DNA of 7,619 bases from an uncultured Bordetella sp. (lineage in GTDB: Bacteria; Pseudomonadota; Gammaproteobacteria; Burkholderiales; Burkholderiaceae_B): NCBI GenBank assembly GCA_937881145.1, contig CALGFL010000398.1, forward strand, positions 1-7,619. Reading direction: 5' to 3'. Within the stretch, counting starts at the first letter, position 1, and every line of letters starts with the position of its first letter. A program made the position numbers and the translations under genes. Of the stretch, positions 1 to 6,603 are shown piece by piece. The notes beneath the pieces were generated by a model. It was not told the DNA's origin. It made no database searches and worked only from the letters and a program-made list of their open reading frames with translations.

Positions 1-287
1 CCTTGCTCGCTGTGTTCAGGCGGCGCAGAACCCAGTGGGACGCCGTAAGAAAAGCAATTGAAGAGGCGCAGGCATCTGTGAAAGCGCGCGGATATTGTTC
101 CGCCGCCTGGCAACCGGAAGTCGTGGCGATCGCAACGCCTCTGGTCGTTCCGGATGCGATCTATGTTCTCAACATCAGTCTCTCCACAGACGAGCCCATG
201 AAGAGGGTTGTCGATAAGTTCTGCGCTCCCTTGCTGCAATTGCGCGGGCTGATCCAGAAAGAGCTGGACGCGCACACTGGGGGCTGA
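1..287 (+). CDS. IclR-family transcriptional regulator, C-terminal part (5' end outside window)
   Basis: This is the 3' end of a gene entering from the left edge; the frame is open from base 3 and ends at TGA 285-287, leaving about 94 visible residues. The visible part matches the end of an IclR effector-binding domain: a helix rich in Arg/Gln/Glu (TQWDAVRKAIEEAQ), then ARGYC, a strand with VVAIATPLVV, a further strand (IYVLNISLST) and a closing amphipathic helix ending in LIQKELDAH. IclR proteins are usually about 250-270 residues, with an N-terminal winged helix that binds DNA and a C-terminal domain that binds a small-molecule effector; the DNA-binding part lies outside this window. TTG at base 3 is an internal codon and not a start. 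The gene converges on the HD-GYP gene, with only 20 bp between stop codons. Its target genes and effector cannot be told from here. The family call rests on fold-like pattern recognition over a short fragment. Confidence 0.75.
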   Translation, partial: LLAVFRRRRTQWDAVRKAIEEAQASVKARGYCSAAWQPEVVAIATPLVVPDAIYVLNISLSTDEPMKRVVDKFCAPLLQLRGLIQKELDAHTGG

Positions 288-307
288 AATCCGCCTGTCG
301 CGATCCG

Positions 308-1693
308 CTAGGATACAAGTTCGCGAAGCGCTTCGAAGCAGGTTCCATCGATGGCTTTGCCGACTTCGCCTTCCATGATGGCCAGGGCTTTTTCCACAGG
401 CATGGCGCCGCGGTAGGGGCGGTCGGCGGTAAGGGCGTCGTAGAAATCGGCGACGCTGATGATGCGGGCTTCAGGGGCGATCCGCGATGCTTCGAGACCG
501 AGGGGATAGCCTTTGCCGTCCAGGCGCTCGTGATGGGCGCCGGCGATACCGGCCATATCGCGCAAGGGACCTATACGCGAGAGAATGGCGATGGTGTGGC
601 TGGCATGGCCGCGCATTTCCACCCATTCCTCGTCGTCAAGTTTGTCCGGTTTTTCCAGGATGCGGCTGGACACGCCGAGCTTGCCTACGTCGTGGAGCAC
701 GGCGGCGCGGCGCAGATTGCGCAAGGCGCTGCCGGAAAAGCCGAGAGTCTGTCCCAGCGCGGTCGCATAGCTCCCGACGCGATTGGAGTGACCGCCGGTG
801 TAGGGACTCTTGGCGTCGATCACGGCGCCGAAGGCATCGGCGATGGCGTCCAGGTAGCTTTCGTCTACCTGCTCCCGATGCTCTTCGGGTTCCAGCGCGT
901 GAATGCGAAGTTCGAGGTCGGGATCGTTCAGATCGAGCCAGAATTGCGGCGCGTTGCTCAGGTGCATGAATACATCGACCAGTTCCGGGTCGAACCAGGT
1001 GCCGCGCCTTGTCGCCACCTCGGCGCGGGCCGCATCGGGGCCCTCTGCATTCTGGAAAACGTCGACGATCTGGGCAAGCAGGGCGAGGCGCGCAGCCAGG
1101 GGAATGGCGTGGCCGGTCGCGCCGTCGGGCTTGCCGTGGCCATCCCAGTGTTCGTCGAGCGCGGCGATGGCCAGCGCAACGCTTTCGGAAAAGCGCAACT
1201 GGCGGGCGATATTGGCGCCTCGAGTGCATCGGGTTTGAATCAGATCGGTGGCGATGCGGTTGCCGTCGCCCACGATGCGCGCGATGGCGCGAGCGCGCAA
1301 GGTGAACGGAGATTTGACGCCCGTACGCTTGAAAACGAAACCGAGCGTTGGTCCCAGACCCTGGCCCACCAGTTTGAAGTCGTACTTGAAGACGCGGTCG
1401 TCGGCCAGATAAAGTTCGGCAACGCGCGCGGCGTTGCTGGAGCACCCCAGATCTTTCAGCAGCGTGGCGTAGTAGACCGTGCGTCGATCGGCGGCCGACA
1501 GACCCAGCGTCTGGGCCATGCGGCTGGCGATCCAGCAAGATCGCAGCGAATGACCGGGAGGCTGCCCCTCGGTCAGATCCAGCGCATAGGAAAATGCCCC
1601 GAGCAGTTCGCTCAGCGACGTGGTGAGCGGGCTGGTTTCAGCGGTTTCAGCTGTTTCAGCAGTCTCGAATTCGTTGGCAGTGGCATGGTGCAT
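308..1693 (-). CDS. Tandem-HD protein with C-terminal HD-GYP domain; predicted c-di-GMP phosphodiesterase
   Basis: A 461-aa cytoplasmic protein without membrane segments, predicted to hydrolyse cyclic di-GMP. The C-terminal half (about 280-461) has the full HD-GYP set: H302 in GGHSNR, H334-D335 in LHDVGKLG, H363, H387-H388-E389 and D392-GKGYP-397, followed by the usual ADFYDALTADRPYR helix. These are the metal ligands and the GYP signature of active family members. The N-terminal half (about 25-250) looks like a second HD domain that has decayed: GHS at 47-49 is kept, the expected His-Asp reads K80-D81 (LLKDLG), and a DEHWDGHGKPDG stretch at 180-191 resembles the HHExxDGxGYP region without GYP. 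It probably senses or dimerises rather than catalyses (inference). Residues 9-20 are a threonine/alanine/glutamate repeat. ATG 1691-1693 is the first possible start after an in-frame upstream stop, and GGAG at 1701-1704 sits 7 nt before it. The gene lies 108 bp downstream of the GGDEF gene on the same strand. Confidence 0.93.
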   Translation of the reverse strand: MHHATANEFETAETAETAETSPLTTSLSELLGAFSYALDLTEGQPPGHSLRSCWIASRMAQTLGLSAADRRTVYYATLLKDLGCSSNAARVAELYLADDRVFKYDFKLVGQGLGPTLGFVFKRTGVKSPFTLRARAIARIVGDGNRIATDLIQTRCTRGANIARQLRFSESVALAIAALDEHWDGHGKPDGATGHAIPLAARLALLAQIVDVFQNAEGPDAARAEVATRRGTWFDPELVDVFMHLSNAPQFWLDLNDPDLELRIHALEPEEHREQVDESYLDAIADAFGAVIDAKSPYTGGHSNRVGSYATALGQTLGFSGSALRNLRRAAVLHDVGKLGVSSRILEKPDKLDDEEWVEMRGHASHTIAILSRIGPLRDMAGIAGAHHERLDGKGYPLGLEASRIAPEARIISVADFYDALTADRPYRGAMPVEKALAIMEGEVGKAIDGTCFEALRELVS

Positions 1694-1764
1694 GCAGACG
1701 CTCCGATCAGACCGGCGAAGCCCGCCTCGATGCGCATCGAAAGCTCGTTCGCGAGGTGGCCCAT
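1612..1764 (-). other. Possible 50-aa upstream ORF overlapping the HD-GYP start
   Basis: On the - strand an ATG at 1762-1764 has GGAG at 1770-1773, five bases upstream, at least as good a ribosome-binding site as that of the annotated HD-GYP start. The frame runs 50 codons (MGHLANELSMRIEAGFAGLI...) to TGA 1612-1614. It passes the HD-GYP ATG in a different frame and overlaps the first 82 bases of that gene. The peptide matches no family I recognise; its C-terminal part is Lys/Arg/Pro-rich, as expected of an out-of-frame reading of the overlapping gene. It may be a leader that modulates HD-GYP translation, or chance. Coding status is unproven. Confidence 0.25.
1634..1669 (-). repeat. 9-bp tandem repeat encoding Thr-Ala-Glu units
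   Basis: On the + strand three consecutive 9-bp units read GGTTTCAGC, GGTTTCAGC and TGTTTCAGC (1634-1660), followed by a diverged fourth unit (1661-1669). They encode the repeated TAE tripeptide at residues 11-20 of the HD-GYP protein, ahead of the first folded domain. Because the unit is nine bases, gain or loss of copies would lengthen or shorten the N-terminal tail without breaking the frame. Confidence 0.8.
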
Positions 1765-1801
1765 ACTAACTCCGTTTTCCGGGTAAGTACGCCATGGCGT
1801 G
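1694..1801 (-). promoter_or_regulatory. Spacer between GGDEF and HD-GYP genes with two perfect palindromes
   Basis: The 108-bp gap between the cyclase stop and the HD-GYP start contains two exact inverted repeats: ACGCCATGGCGT (12 bp, 1789-1800), directly beside the cyclase stop codon, and TCGATGCGCATCGA (14 bp, 1727-1740), ending 34 bases before the HD-GYP ATG. Neither is followed by a T-run on the - strand, so neither looks like an intrinsic terminator. They could be protein-binding sites or RNA hairpins, or chance in a GC-rich sequence. I see no convincing sigma-70 promoter here, so read-through from the cyclase gene is plausible. Confidence 0.35.
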
Positions 1802-3712
1802 CTAGGCGATATGAAACCGATCCTTGCCCGCGGATTTGGCCTTGTACATGGCCTCGTCGGCCTGTTTCAAAAGCTCCTTGTCGCTGCGTGCGCAGTGGGA
1901 GTCGGAAATGGCGATTCCCACGCTCGCGGAACAGAACAGCTCGGTTCCTTCTATCGCATCCATTGCTTTGGTTCGCTCGATGATTTTCTGTGCGACGGCC
2001 TGAGAGTCCGCGTGCGGATCTTGCAGGTTTTCGAGAATGACCGTGAACTCGTCGCCCGCCAAGCGGCAGACGCGATCCGAATTGCGCACGCAGCCCTGGA
2101 GCGTTTTCGCAAAACTCGACAAGACCCTGTCGCCGAATTCGTGCCCATGGGTATCGTTTATGTTCTTGAAGCCGTCCAGATCCAGGAAAAGCAGCGCTAT
2201 TCCGTGACCGCCCTCATGCTGTCTGGTGCTTGCCTCCTTCAGCAAGCGCATGAAATAGCGCCGGTTGGGCAGGCCCGTCAGCGCGTCGTGAAGGGCTTCC
2301 TTCTCCAGTTTGATTTGCCGTTCCTTGCGCTCGGATATGTCGTGGAGAAATGCGTTGACGAACAGCGAGCTGTTGGTCTTGGCGAATCCCAGCGTCAATT
2401 CGGCGGAGAACGATTCGCCCGATTTTTTAAGCGCGACCACTTCGATCCGCTTTCCCATCATTTCGCTTTTTCCGGAGCTGAGAAATCGCGCGAGCCCCGC
2501 GCGGTGCTTCGGCCGTGCTTCCGGCGGAATGATGATTTCGGCCAGGTCCCGGTCACGAACCTCGTGCCTGCTCCAGCCGAACAATTGCTCGGCCGCCCGG
2601 TTCCAGGCCTGGATCTTGCCGCTGCTGTCGATTTCCACGAACGCATCGTTCGCGTTCTCCAGCGTTGCCGCAAAATGCGCCTTTTCTTCTTCCAGGTTTC
2701 TCTCGGAGTGATGCCGCCGCTCGATCTCCTGATTGAGAATGGCAATGGACTGCTTGAGTTTCTGGGTCCGCGCAGCCACGCGTTGTTCCAGGGAGAGTCG
2801 CAGTTTTTCCAGGTCTTTCTCGACCCGCTTGCGGTCGGAGATATCGGTCAGTATGCCGATGAAATACCGGGCCGCCACGCCATCTTCCTGGAGAACGGAG
2901 AGATGGATCTGGATCCATTGCGTCGAGTTCTCATGGTCGCGCAGGCGAACTTCCAGCGCGCAAGCCGCGGTTCCCGGGGTAAAGGGCTTGCTGAAGAAAT
3001 CCCTCAGTTTTTTCTGTTCGTCGTCATGGACGATATCGTAGAGAGACTTGTTCCTTAGATCGAAAGGGGAGTAGCCCAGGATTTCGCATGCGACATGGTT
3101 CATCTGGACTATCGCCGCATCGCGCGAGAGCCAGATCATTCCAACCCCCAGCGATTGTATTGTTTGCTCCAGCAGCGAGTGGGTGTTTTGCAGAAGATTT
3201 TCGATTCTCTGGTTCTGGCGCGAGACTTCCAGAGTCTGGAGATATCTTTCGACGATCTTCGCAAGATCCACGAGACTGTCGGTCTCTTCCCGCGAAAATT
3301 CCCTGGGTGCCGAGTCCAGGATGCACAGAGTGCCCAGGTTGTATCCCTCGACCGATTGCAGGGGATGGCCTGCATAGAATCTTATGCGGGGCTTTCCGGT
3401 AACCAGCGGGTTGTCGGAGAAGCGATCGTCTTTTAAAGCATCGTTGACGACGAACGTGGTGTTTCCGAGGATGGCATGGCCGCAGAACGAGATGTCCCGC
3501 GGCGTTTCCTTCGTGTCCAGCCCCGCGGCCGACTTGAACCACTGCCGCTTCTCGTCGATCAGCGACACCAGCGCGGTGTCGACATCGAATACCTTTCTGG
3601 CCAGGCGGGTAACCCTGTCCAGCTCCTCGTCGGGTGGGGTGTCCAGAATGCCCAGATCGAACAGCTTGGACAAACGCGCTTCTTCATTGGAAGGACATCC
3701 GGGCGGATACAT
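1802..3712 (-). CDS. GAF-PAS-PAS-GGDEF protein; predicted diguanylate cyclase
   Basis: A 636-aa soluble multidomain signalling protein predicted to condense two GTP into cyclic di-GMP. Order of domains: GAF at about 27-160 (hallmarks FCGHAI 76-81, DALKDDRFSDNP 91-102, IRFYAGHPL 110-118, GTLCILD 127-133); first PAS at about 178-293, ending in the DISDRKR linker; a Glu/Lys/Arg-rich coiled-coil stretch at about 294-345; second PAS at about 345-465, ending in DISERKE; GGDEF domain at about 470-635. In the latter HDALTGLPNRR starts the fold, D511 and N519/D520 fit the metal and guanine sites, the signature reads A552-G-D-E-F556, and R543-x-x-D546 five residues earlier is a canonical product-inhibition I-site. 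The C-terminus has the expected DEAMYKAKSAGKDRF. AGDEF in place of GGDEF is a tolerated variant in some active cyclases. ATG 3710-3712 has AGGA 8 nt upstream and the GAF start follows the pattern of the family. GAF and PAS ligands are unknown. Codon and base composition look less GC-rich than in dabA. Confidence 0.93.
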   Translation of the reverse strand: MYPPGCPSNEEARLSKLFDLGILDTPPDEELDRVTRLARKVFDVDTALVSLIDEKRQWFKSAAGLDTKETPRDISFCGHAILGNTTFVVNDALKDDRFSDNPLVTGKPRIRFYAGHPLQSVEGYNLGTLCILDSAPREFSREETDSLVDLAKIVERYLQTLEVSRQNQRIENLLQNTHSLLEQTIQSLGVGMIWLSRDAAIVQMNHVACEILGYSPFDLRNKSLYDIVHDDEQKKLRDFFSKPFTPGTAACALEVRLRDHENSTQWIQIHLSVLQEDGVAARYFIGILTDISDRKRVEKDLEKLRLSLEQRVAARTQKLKQSIAILNQEIERRHHSERNLEEEKAHFAATLENANDAFVEIDSSGKIQAWNRAAEQLFGWSRHEVRDRDLAEIIIPPEARPKHRAGLARFLSSGKSEMMGKRIEVVALKKSGESFSAELTLGFAKTNSSLFVNAFLHDISERKERQIKLEKEALHDALTGLPNRRYFMRLLKEASTRQHEGGHGIALLFLDLDGFKNINDTHGHEFGDRVLSSFAKTLQGCVRNSDRVCRLAGDEFTVILENLQDPHADSQAVAQKIIERTKAMDAIEGTELFCSASVGIAISDSHCARSDKELLKQADEAMYKAKSAGKDRFHIA

Positions 3713-3758
3713 GATTCATTTCCTATTCTTGATGTCTTGGAAGAAGGCGTTTATTCAA

Positions 3759-3791
3759 TTTTCGGCATAGTGGGCAAACTGTGTTGTTCAA
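3759..3791 (-). promoter_or_regulatory. Weak promoter candidates upstream of the GGDEF gene
   Basis: On the - strand, TTGAAC (3786-3791) and TATGCC (3764-3769) are separated by 16 bp, a poor sigma-70 match. Overlapping it, GCCGAAAA (3759-3766) matches 7 of 8 bases of the flagellar sigma-28 -10 consensus GCCGATAA. The element 15 bases upstream is AACA (3782-3785) against consensus TAAA, only two of four. About 46 bases separate this -10 from the cyclase ATG, so the position fits a promoter. Neither match is strong enough to be sure. Confidence 0.2.
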
Positions 3792-4022
3792 GTAGGAAAA
3801 ACAAGACTGTCGCGTTGCCGACCTGTGTGCAGGATCGCTGACGAATTAATCGGTCGGGCAGGCACCCGCAGCGGATGCCGCAATCTCGATCACGATAACC
3901 GTCAGCTTTTATTCGGCAGTTTGATCATACAGAAATCTGCTTTCTCCGGACACGATTGTCGCGCTTGGGCACTCGCCGCTGCGCGACGCACGGCAGTTGG
4001 CAGGCGGTCGCATCGGCCGAAG

Positions 4023-4053
4023 CGATTCAAACCCGATTCAACCGTTCGATTCC
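4023..4053. repeat. Three short direct repeats CGATTC after dabA
   Basis: CGATTCAA occurs at 4023-4030 and 4034-4041, and a shorter CGATTCC at 4047-4053, all in the same orientation, with offsets of 11 and 13 bp. The spacing is near one helical turn. The last copy ends 2 bp before the dabA stop codon (4056-4058). They could be a small repeated protein site or chance. Confidence 0.35.
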
Positions 4054-4055
4054 AG

Positions 4056-6584
4056 TCAGCGCCAAGGCAGGGCGCGCCACTGACCTTGTCCGTAGCGCGC
4101 CAGGCGCCCGTCGTCGGCCCAATGCCACAGATGCAGCCAGCCGTTGTCGACCAGTTGCCGCACCACCGCGTGCGCGCCCAACACCCGCTCGATGGCCGAG
4201 GCCGGCGCATCGACGACGACGGTCAGCCGCAGCGGTTCATGCACCCAGCGCGCGCCATCATGCAGCGACTGCCGCGACAACCCGATGCGAAGATCGCCGC
4301 CATTGCCTTCGAACACGCCGATGACGCCGCCCACCACGTTGTGCAAAAGTTTGTTGCCGCTACCCAGGTGTTCGGGATCGCAGGTGCTGGCGTGGTATTG
4401 CCAATTGATCCAGTGCGTGACCAGCATGGGCGCTGTCATCAGTTGCTCCAGCCAGGTTCCCTGCGGATCCCGGCTTGCGTCGTAGTCATGCAGAAAGCAT
4501 CTGCCCTCCAGCGCCATGCCCTTGCTGCGCCAGCGCGGTGCGATCAGGAACGCGGCGTTTCCCGCCAGGCCCCACTCCGGGCGGTTCTGGGCGCCGTCAT
4601 TGGCACGGCGGCGCAACTGCTTTAGCAGCTGTTCGTCGCTGTCTCGCGGGGTGAACCCCAGGCGCGGCGCCCGCTCGCGCCTTACCTGGTCGCAAGCGCG
4701 GCGCAACGCCGTATCCAGCCGTTCGAAGCGCTCGCGGGCAGCGGGCCCGAGCAAGTCCAGATCGAAGACTTCGATCTCGTCTGTCGTGGTGTTGTGCAGG
4801 GCGCCCACGAACCAGGTGTCCATGGGGATGTCGATGCCTTGCTCTGCCAATCCGGCGCGCACCGCTGCTTCATTGAGCAGTCGGGCCAGGCTGCGCGCAT
4901 TGGCCTCGCCGGTTTGCCCGCAACAGGCTCCGCAATCGAGAGCCGAGGCCTGGGCGTTGTTGCGGGTCTGGCTTGCATGGCCGACGAACGCCACCAGCGG
5001 CGCGAACTCCCGCTCCAACCCCATGGCCCGGAGTACGCGCGCGGCCAGCGCCACTTTGGCGTCGGTGTCCAACCCTTGCAGCGCGGGACGGCACAAAGGA
5101 CGCAGACGGGCGGGCAAGCCCGCCAGGTCATCGTTTTCGCGCGCACTGGCAGACGGGTGGAGCCATTGCCCGAGTTTGGCCAGATAGCCGACCCCTGCCG
5201 CCTCGACAAAGGAAAACGCGGCGCCCGGCCAGCGGCTTGCGTTCAGCCATTGCCGCGACAGGCCCAGCCGATTCTCTCTGTTGCGGCAGGCTGCGTCCTG
5301 CAACGCGGCATCTTGCTCGGCATCTGCGTTTTCAGCGGTGATGATCCGATCCGTCACGGTCAGGGCGGCGGGTAGCAGTCCCGGCAGCTGTGGCCGCCGG
5401 ATCGCGGTTCCCAGCGGCGTGTAGGCCATCGGCAGGCCGAAGAATCCGGCGAAACCGATTGTCTGCACGGCGGGCCAGGTGCTTTCCAGTGTCCGGCGCA
5501 AGGGTTCGCTGCGCACGTCAATGCAAAAAACAGCCTGCACTTCGATCTTTTGCTCGGAGCCCGGCGACGGGCTGGCCGCGGCAAGTTGTTCGGATAATCG
5601 CCTTTGATAGCCGATCTCCAGAGCCGATTGCCAGACTTCGTCGGCCAGCAGTTCCTGCTCGCATTGCGCCAGCAGGGCGGGAGCCTGGCGCCACGCGCGC
5701 TGCAAGGTGCCGAAAGCCCGACGCGTGTCGGCATCGTCCTTGCCGTCGAGCAAAATGGCGCCCCAGGCAAGGCGAATGGCAAGCAGATCGCGCAAATGCA
5801 GGTCGACGCGGCCCTCCAGATCGGCTTGCCAGCGCAAGTACGAACACCATGAGGCCCAGCCGTTTACGGTGAGCAGCACGGCTTCCAGGTAATCCGCCCA
5901 CAAGGAAGGGGCAAGCTGCAGACGCTCCATCGCCCAGCGTTCGGCGGCCTCCCGCGTCGCCGGCAGCGCGCCTAGCGCCTTGCCCAGGTTGGGCAGTCCC
6001 ATCAGCGTGCCGATGCCGTGGTCCTGGCTCAGTGTGTTGCGCCAGAACGCATAGAGGCCTTGGCCTCGCTCGGGCTGCCACTCAGCCTGCTGCGTGTCGA
6101 AATAGGCAGCGCAGGTCTGGCTGATCTGATGCGTGATGGCTTGCCGCCATGACAGCCGTGTATTGCGGCGGGCATCGTTGTCCAGGATGTCGATGAGCAA
6201 TGGCAGTTCAGGCGTGCGCAACGCGGTGTCCAGAACCGCGACCAGGCGCTCCACGGTCCATGCCGCGGCGTCTCCCGCAGGCAGCATGGCCAGGGCATGG
6301 ACCAGGTCGGTGGCGTGAATGCGACCCTCTTGCCAGGCCCGGCGCTGCAGGGCGCGCGGGGCAAACACCTGGATGCGGCCGAACACTGCCATGCGCGCGG
6401 CCACGGATCGGACAGGCATGCGGATGCGGGCCCAGTGCGGATTGACGGCGATGGAGCGATCTAGCGGCCAGGTGGGAGCGATGGCTTCGCAGGCCTGTTC
6501 GCAGGCTGCTTGCACGCGTGCGACAGTCTCGTTCTGGTCGATCGAGACTTCGCTCGCTTGCGGGGCGAGGTCAATGGAATTCAT
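4056..6584 (-). CDS. dabA: DabA, zinc-dependent carbonic-anhydrase-like subunit of the DAB inorganic-carbon uptake complex (DUF2309/UPF0753)
   Basis: An 842-aa cytoplasmic protein, the length usual for DUF2309. In the DAB complex DabA is thought to hydrate CO2 to bicarbonate one-way while bound to the membrane subunit DabB, so that cation flow drives inorganic-carbon accumulation. The beta-carbonic-anhydrase-like zinc site is complete: C354 and D356 in VFCIDVRSE, H536 in FVGHASQTRNN, and C551 in DCGACCGQTG, the order and spacing known from characterised DabA (roughly C351, D353, H524, C539 in Halothiobacillus). Other family landmarks: the N-terminal AVNPHW (46-51), GFAGFFGLP (377-385), MDTWFVGALHNTTTDE (588-603), and the C-terminal WINWQYHASTCDP (725-737) and GSGNKLLHNVVGGVIGVFEGN (741-761). 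No signal peptide or membrane helix is evident. ATG 6582-6584 starts 19 bp after the dabB stop; its Shine-Dalgarno candidate is weak (AGAAAG, 6594-6599, 9 nt away), which suggests coupling to dabB translation. TGA is at 4056-4058. Activity and physiological role here are inferred. Confidence 0.95.
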   Translation of the reverse strand: MNSIDLAPQASEVSIDQNETVARVQAACEQACEAIAPTWPLDRSIAVNPHWARIRMPVRSVAARMAVFGRIQVFAPRALQRRAWQEGRIHATDLVHALAMLPAGDAAAWTVERLVAVLDTALRTPELPLLIDILDNDARRNTRLSWRQAITHQISQTCAAYFDTQQAEWQPERGQGLYAFWRNTLSQDHGIGTLMGLPNLGKALGALPATREAAERWAMERLQLAPSLWADYLEAVLLTVNGWASWCSYLRWQADLEGRVDLHLRDLLAIRLAWGAILLDGKDDADTRRAFGTLQRAWRQAPALLAQCEQELLADEVWQSALEIGYQRRLSEQLAAASPSPGSEQKIEVQAVFCIDVRSEPLRRTLESTWPAVQTIGFAGFFGLPMAYTPLGTAIRRPQLPGLLPAALTVTDRIITAENADAEQDAALQDAACRNRENRLGLSRQWLNASRWPGAAFSFVEAAGVGYLAKLGQWLHPSASARENDDLAGLPARLRPLCRPALQGLDTDAKVALAARVLRAMGLEREFAPLVAFVGHASQTRNNAQASALDCGACCGQTGEANARSLARLLNEAAVRAGLAEQGIDIPMDTWFVGALHNTTTDEIEVFDLDLLGPAARERFERLDTALRRACDQVRRERAPRLGFTPRDSDEQLLKQLRRRANDGAQNRPEWGLAGNAAFLIAPRWRSKGMALEGRCFLHDYDASRDPQGTWLEQLMTAPMLVTHWINWQYHASTCDPEHLGSGNKLLHNVVGGVIGVFEGNGGDLRIGLSRQSLHDGARWVHEPLRLTVVVDAPASAIERVLGAHAVVRQLVDNGWLHLWHWADDGRLARYGQGQWRALPWR

Positions 6585-6603
6585 AGGTGTCGACTTTCTG
6601 GAT

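Larger units (their letters stand above)
3713..4055. other. 343-bp intergenic region between dabA end and GGDEF gene start
   Basis: No credible gene is seen here on either strand; frames crossing it are extensions of out-of-frame readings of dabA or of the cyclase gene. It is visibly richer in A/T than the flanking genes, above all from 3713 to 3960. It should contain the 3' end of the dab transcript and the promoter of the cyclase. A weak stem at 3809-3822 (GTCG/CGAC around a 6-base loop), followed on the - strand by TTTTT at 3797-3801, is the nearest thing to an intrinsic terminator, but the stem is only 4 bp and lies 7 nt from the T-run, so I do not call it. Three CGATTC repeats lie immediately past the dabA stop. 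Confidence 0.6.

Noticed and set aside
288..307. Bidirectional terminator between the convergent IclR and HD-GYP genes
   Set aside because: The 20-bp gap has no clear hairpin or T/A-runs.
530..1786. A 418-codon open frame on the + strand opposite the HD-GYP gene
   Set aside because: It is the antisense shadow of a GC-rich gene; the translation has no recognisable domain, while the - strand frame holds all HD-GYP motifs.
1799..3058. A 419-codon open frame on the + strand opposite the GGDEF gene
   Set aside because: It shows no domain or convincing start region and lies antisense to clear PAS and GGDEF motifs; long antisense frames are common with this codon bias.
3797..3822. Stem GTCG/CGAC followed by TTTTT on the - strand as a terminator for dab
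   Set aside because: The stem is only 4 bp, lies 7 nt from the T-run and more than 230 bp past dabA; too weak to call.
3902..4210. A 102-codon - strand frame overlapping the dabA end and running into the spacer
   Set aside because: It is an out-of-frame reading of dabA with no ribosome-binding site that I can see and no recognisable content.
3825..4625. A 266-codon open frame on the + strand across the spacer and the dabA 3' end
   Set aside because: Two thirds of it is antisense to the conserved DabA C-terminus, and the sequence is low-complexity without family resemblance.
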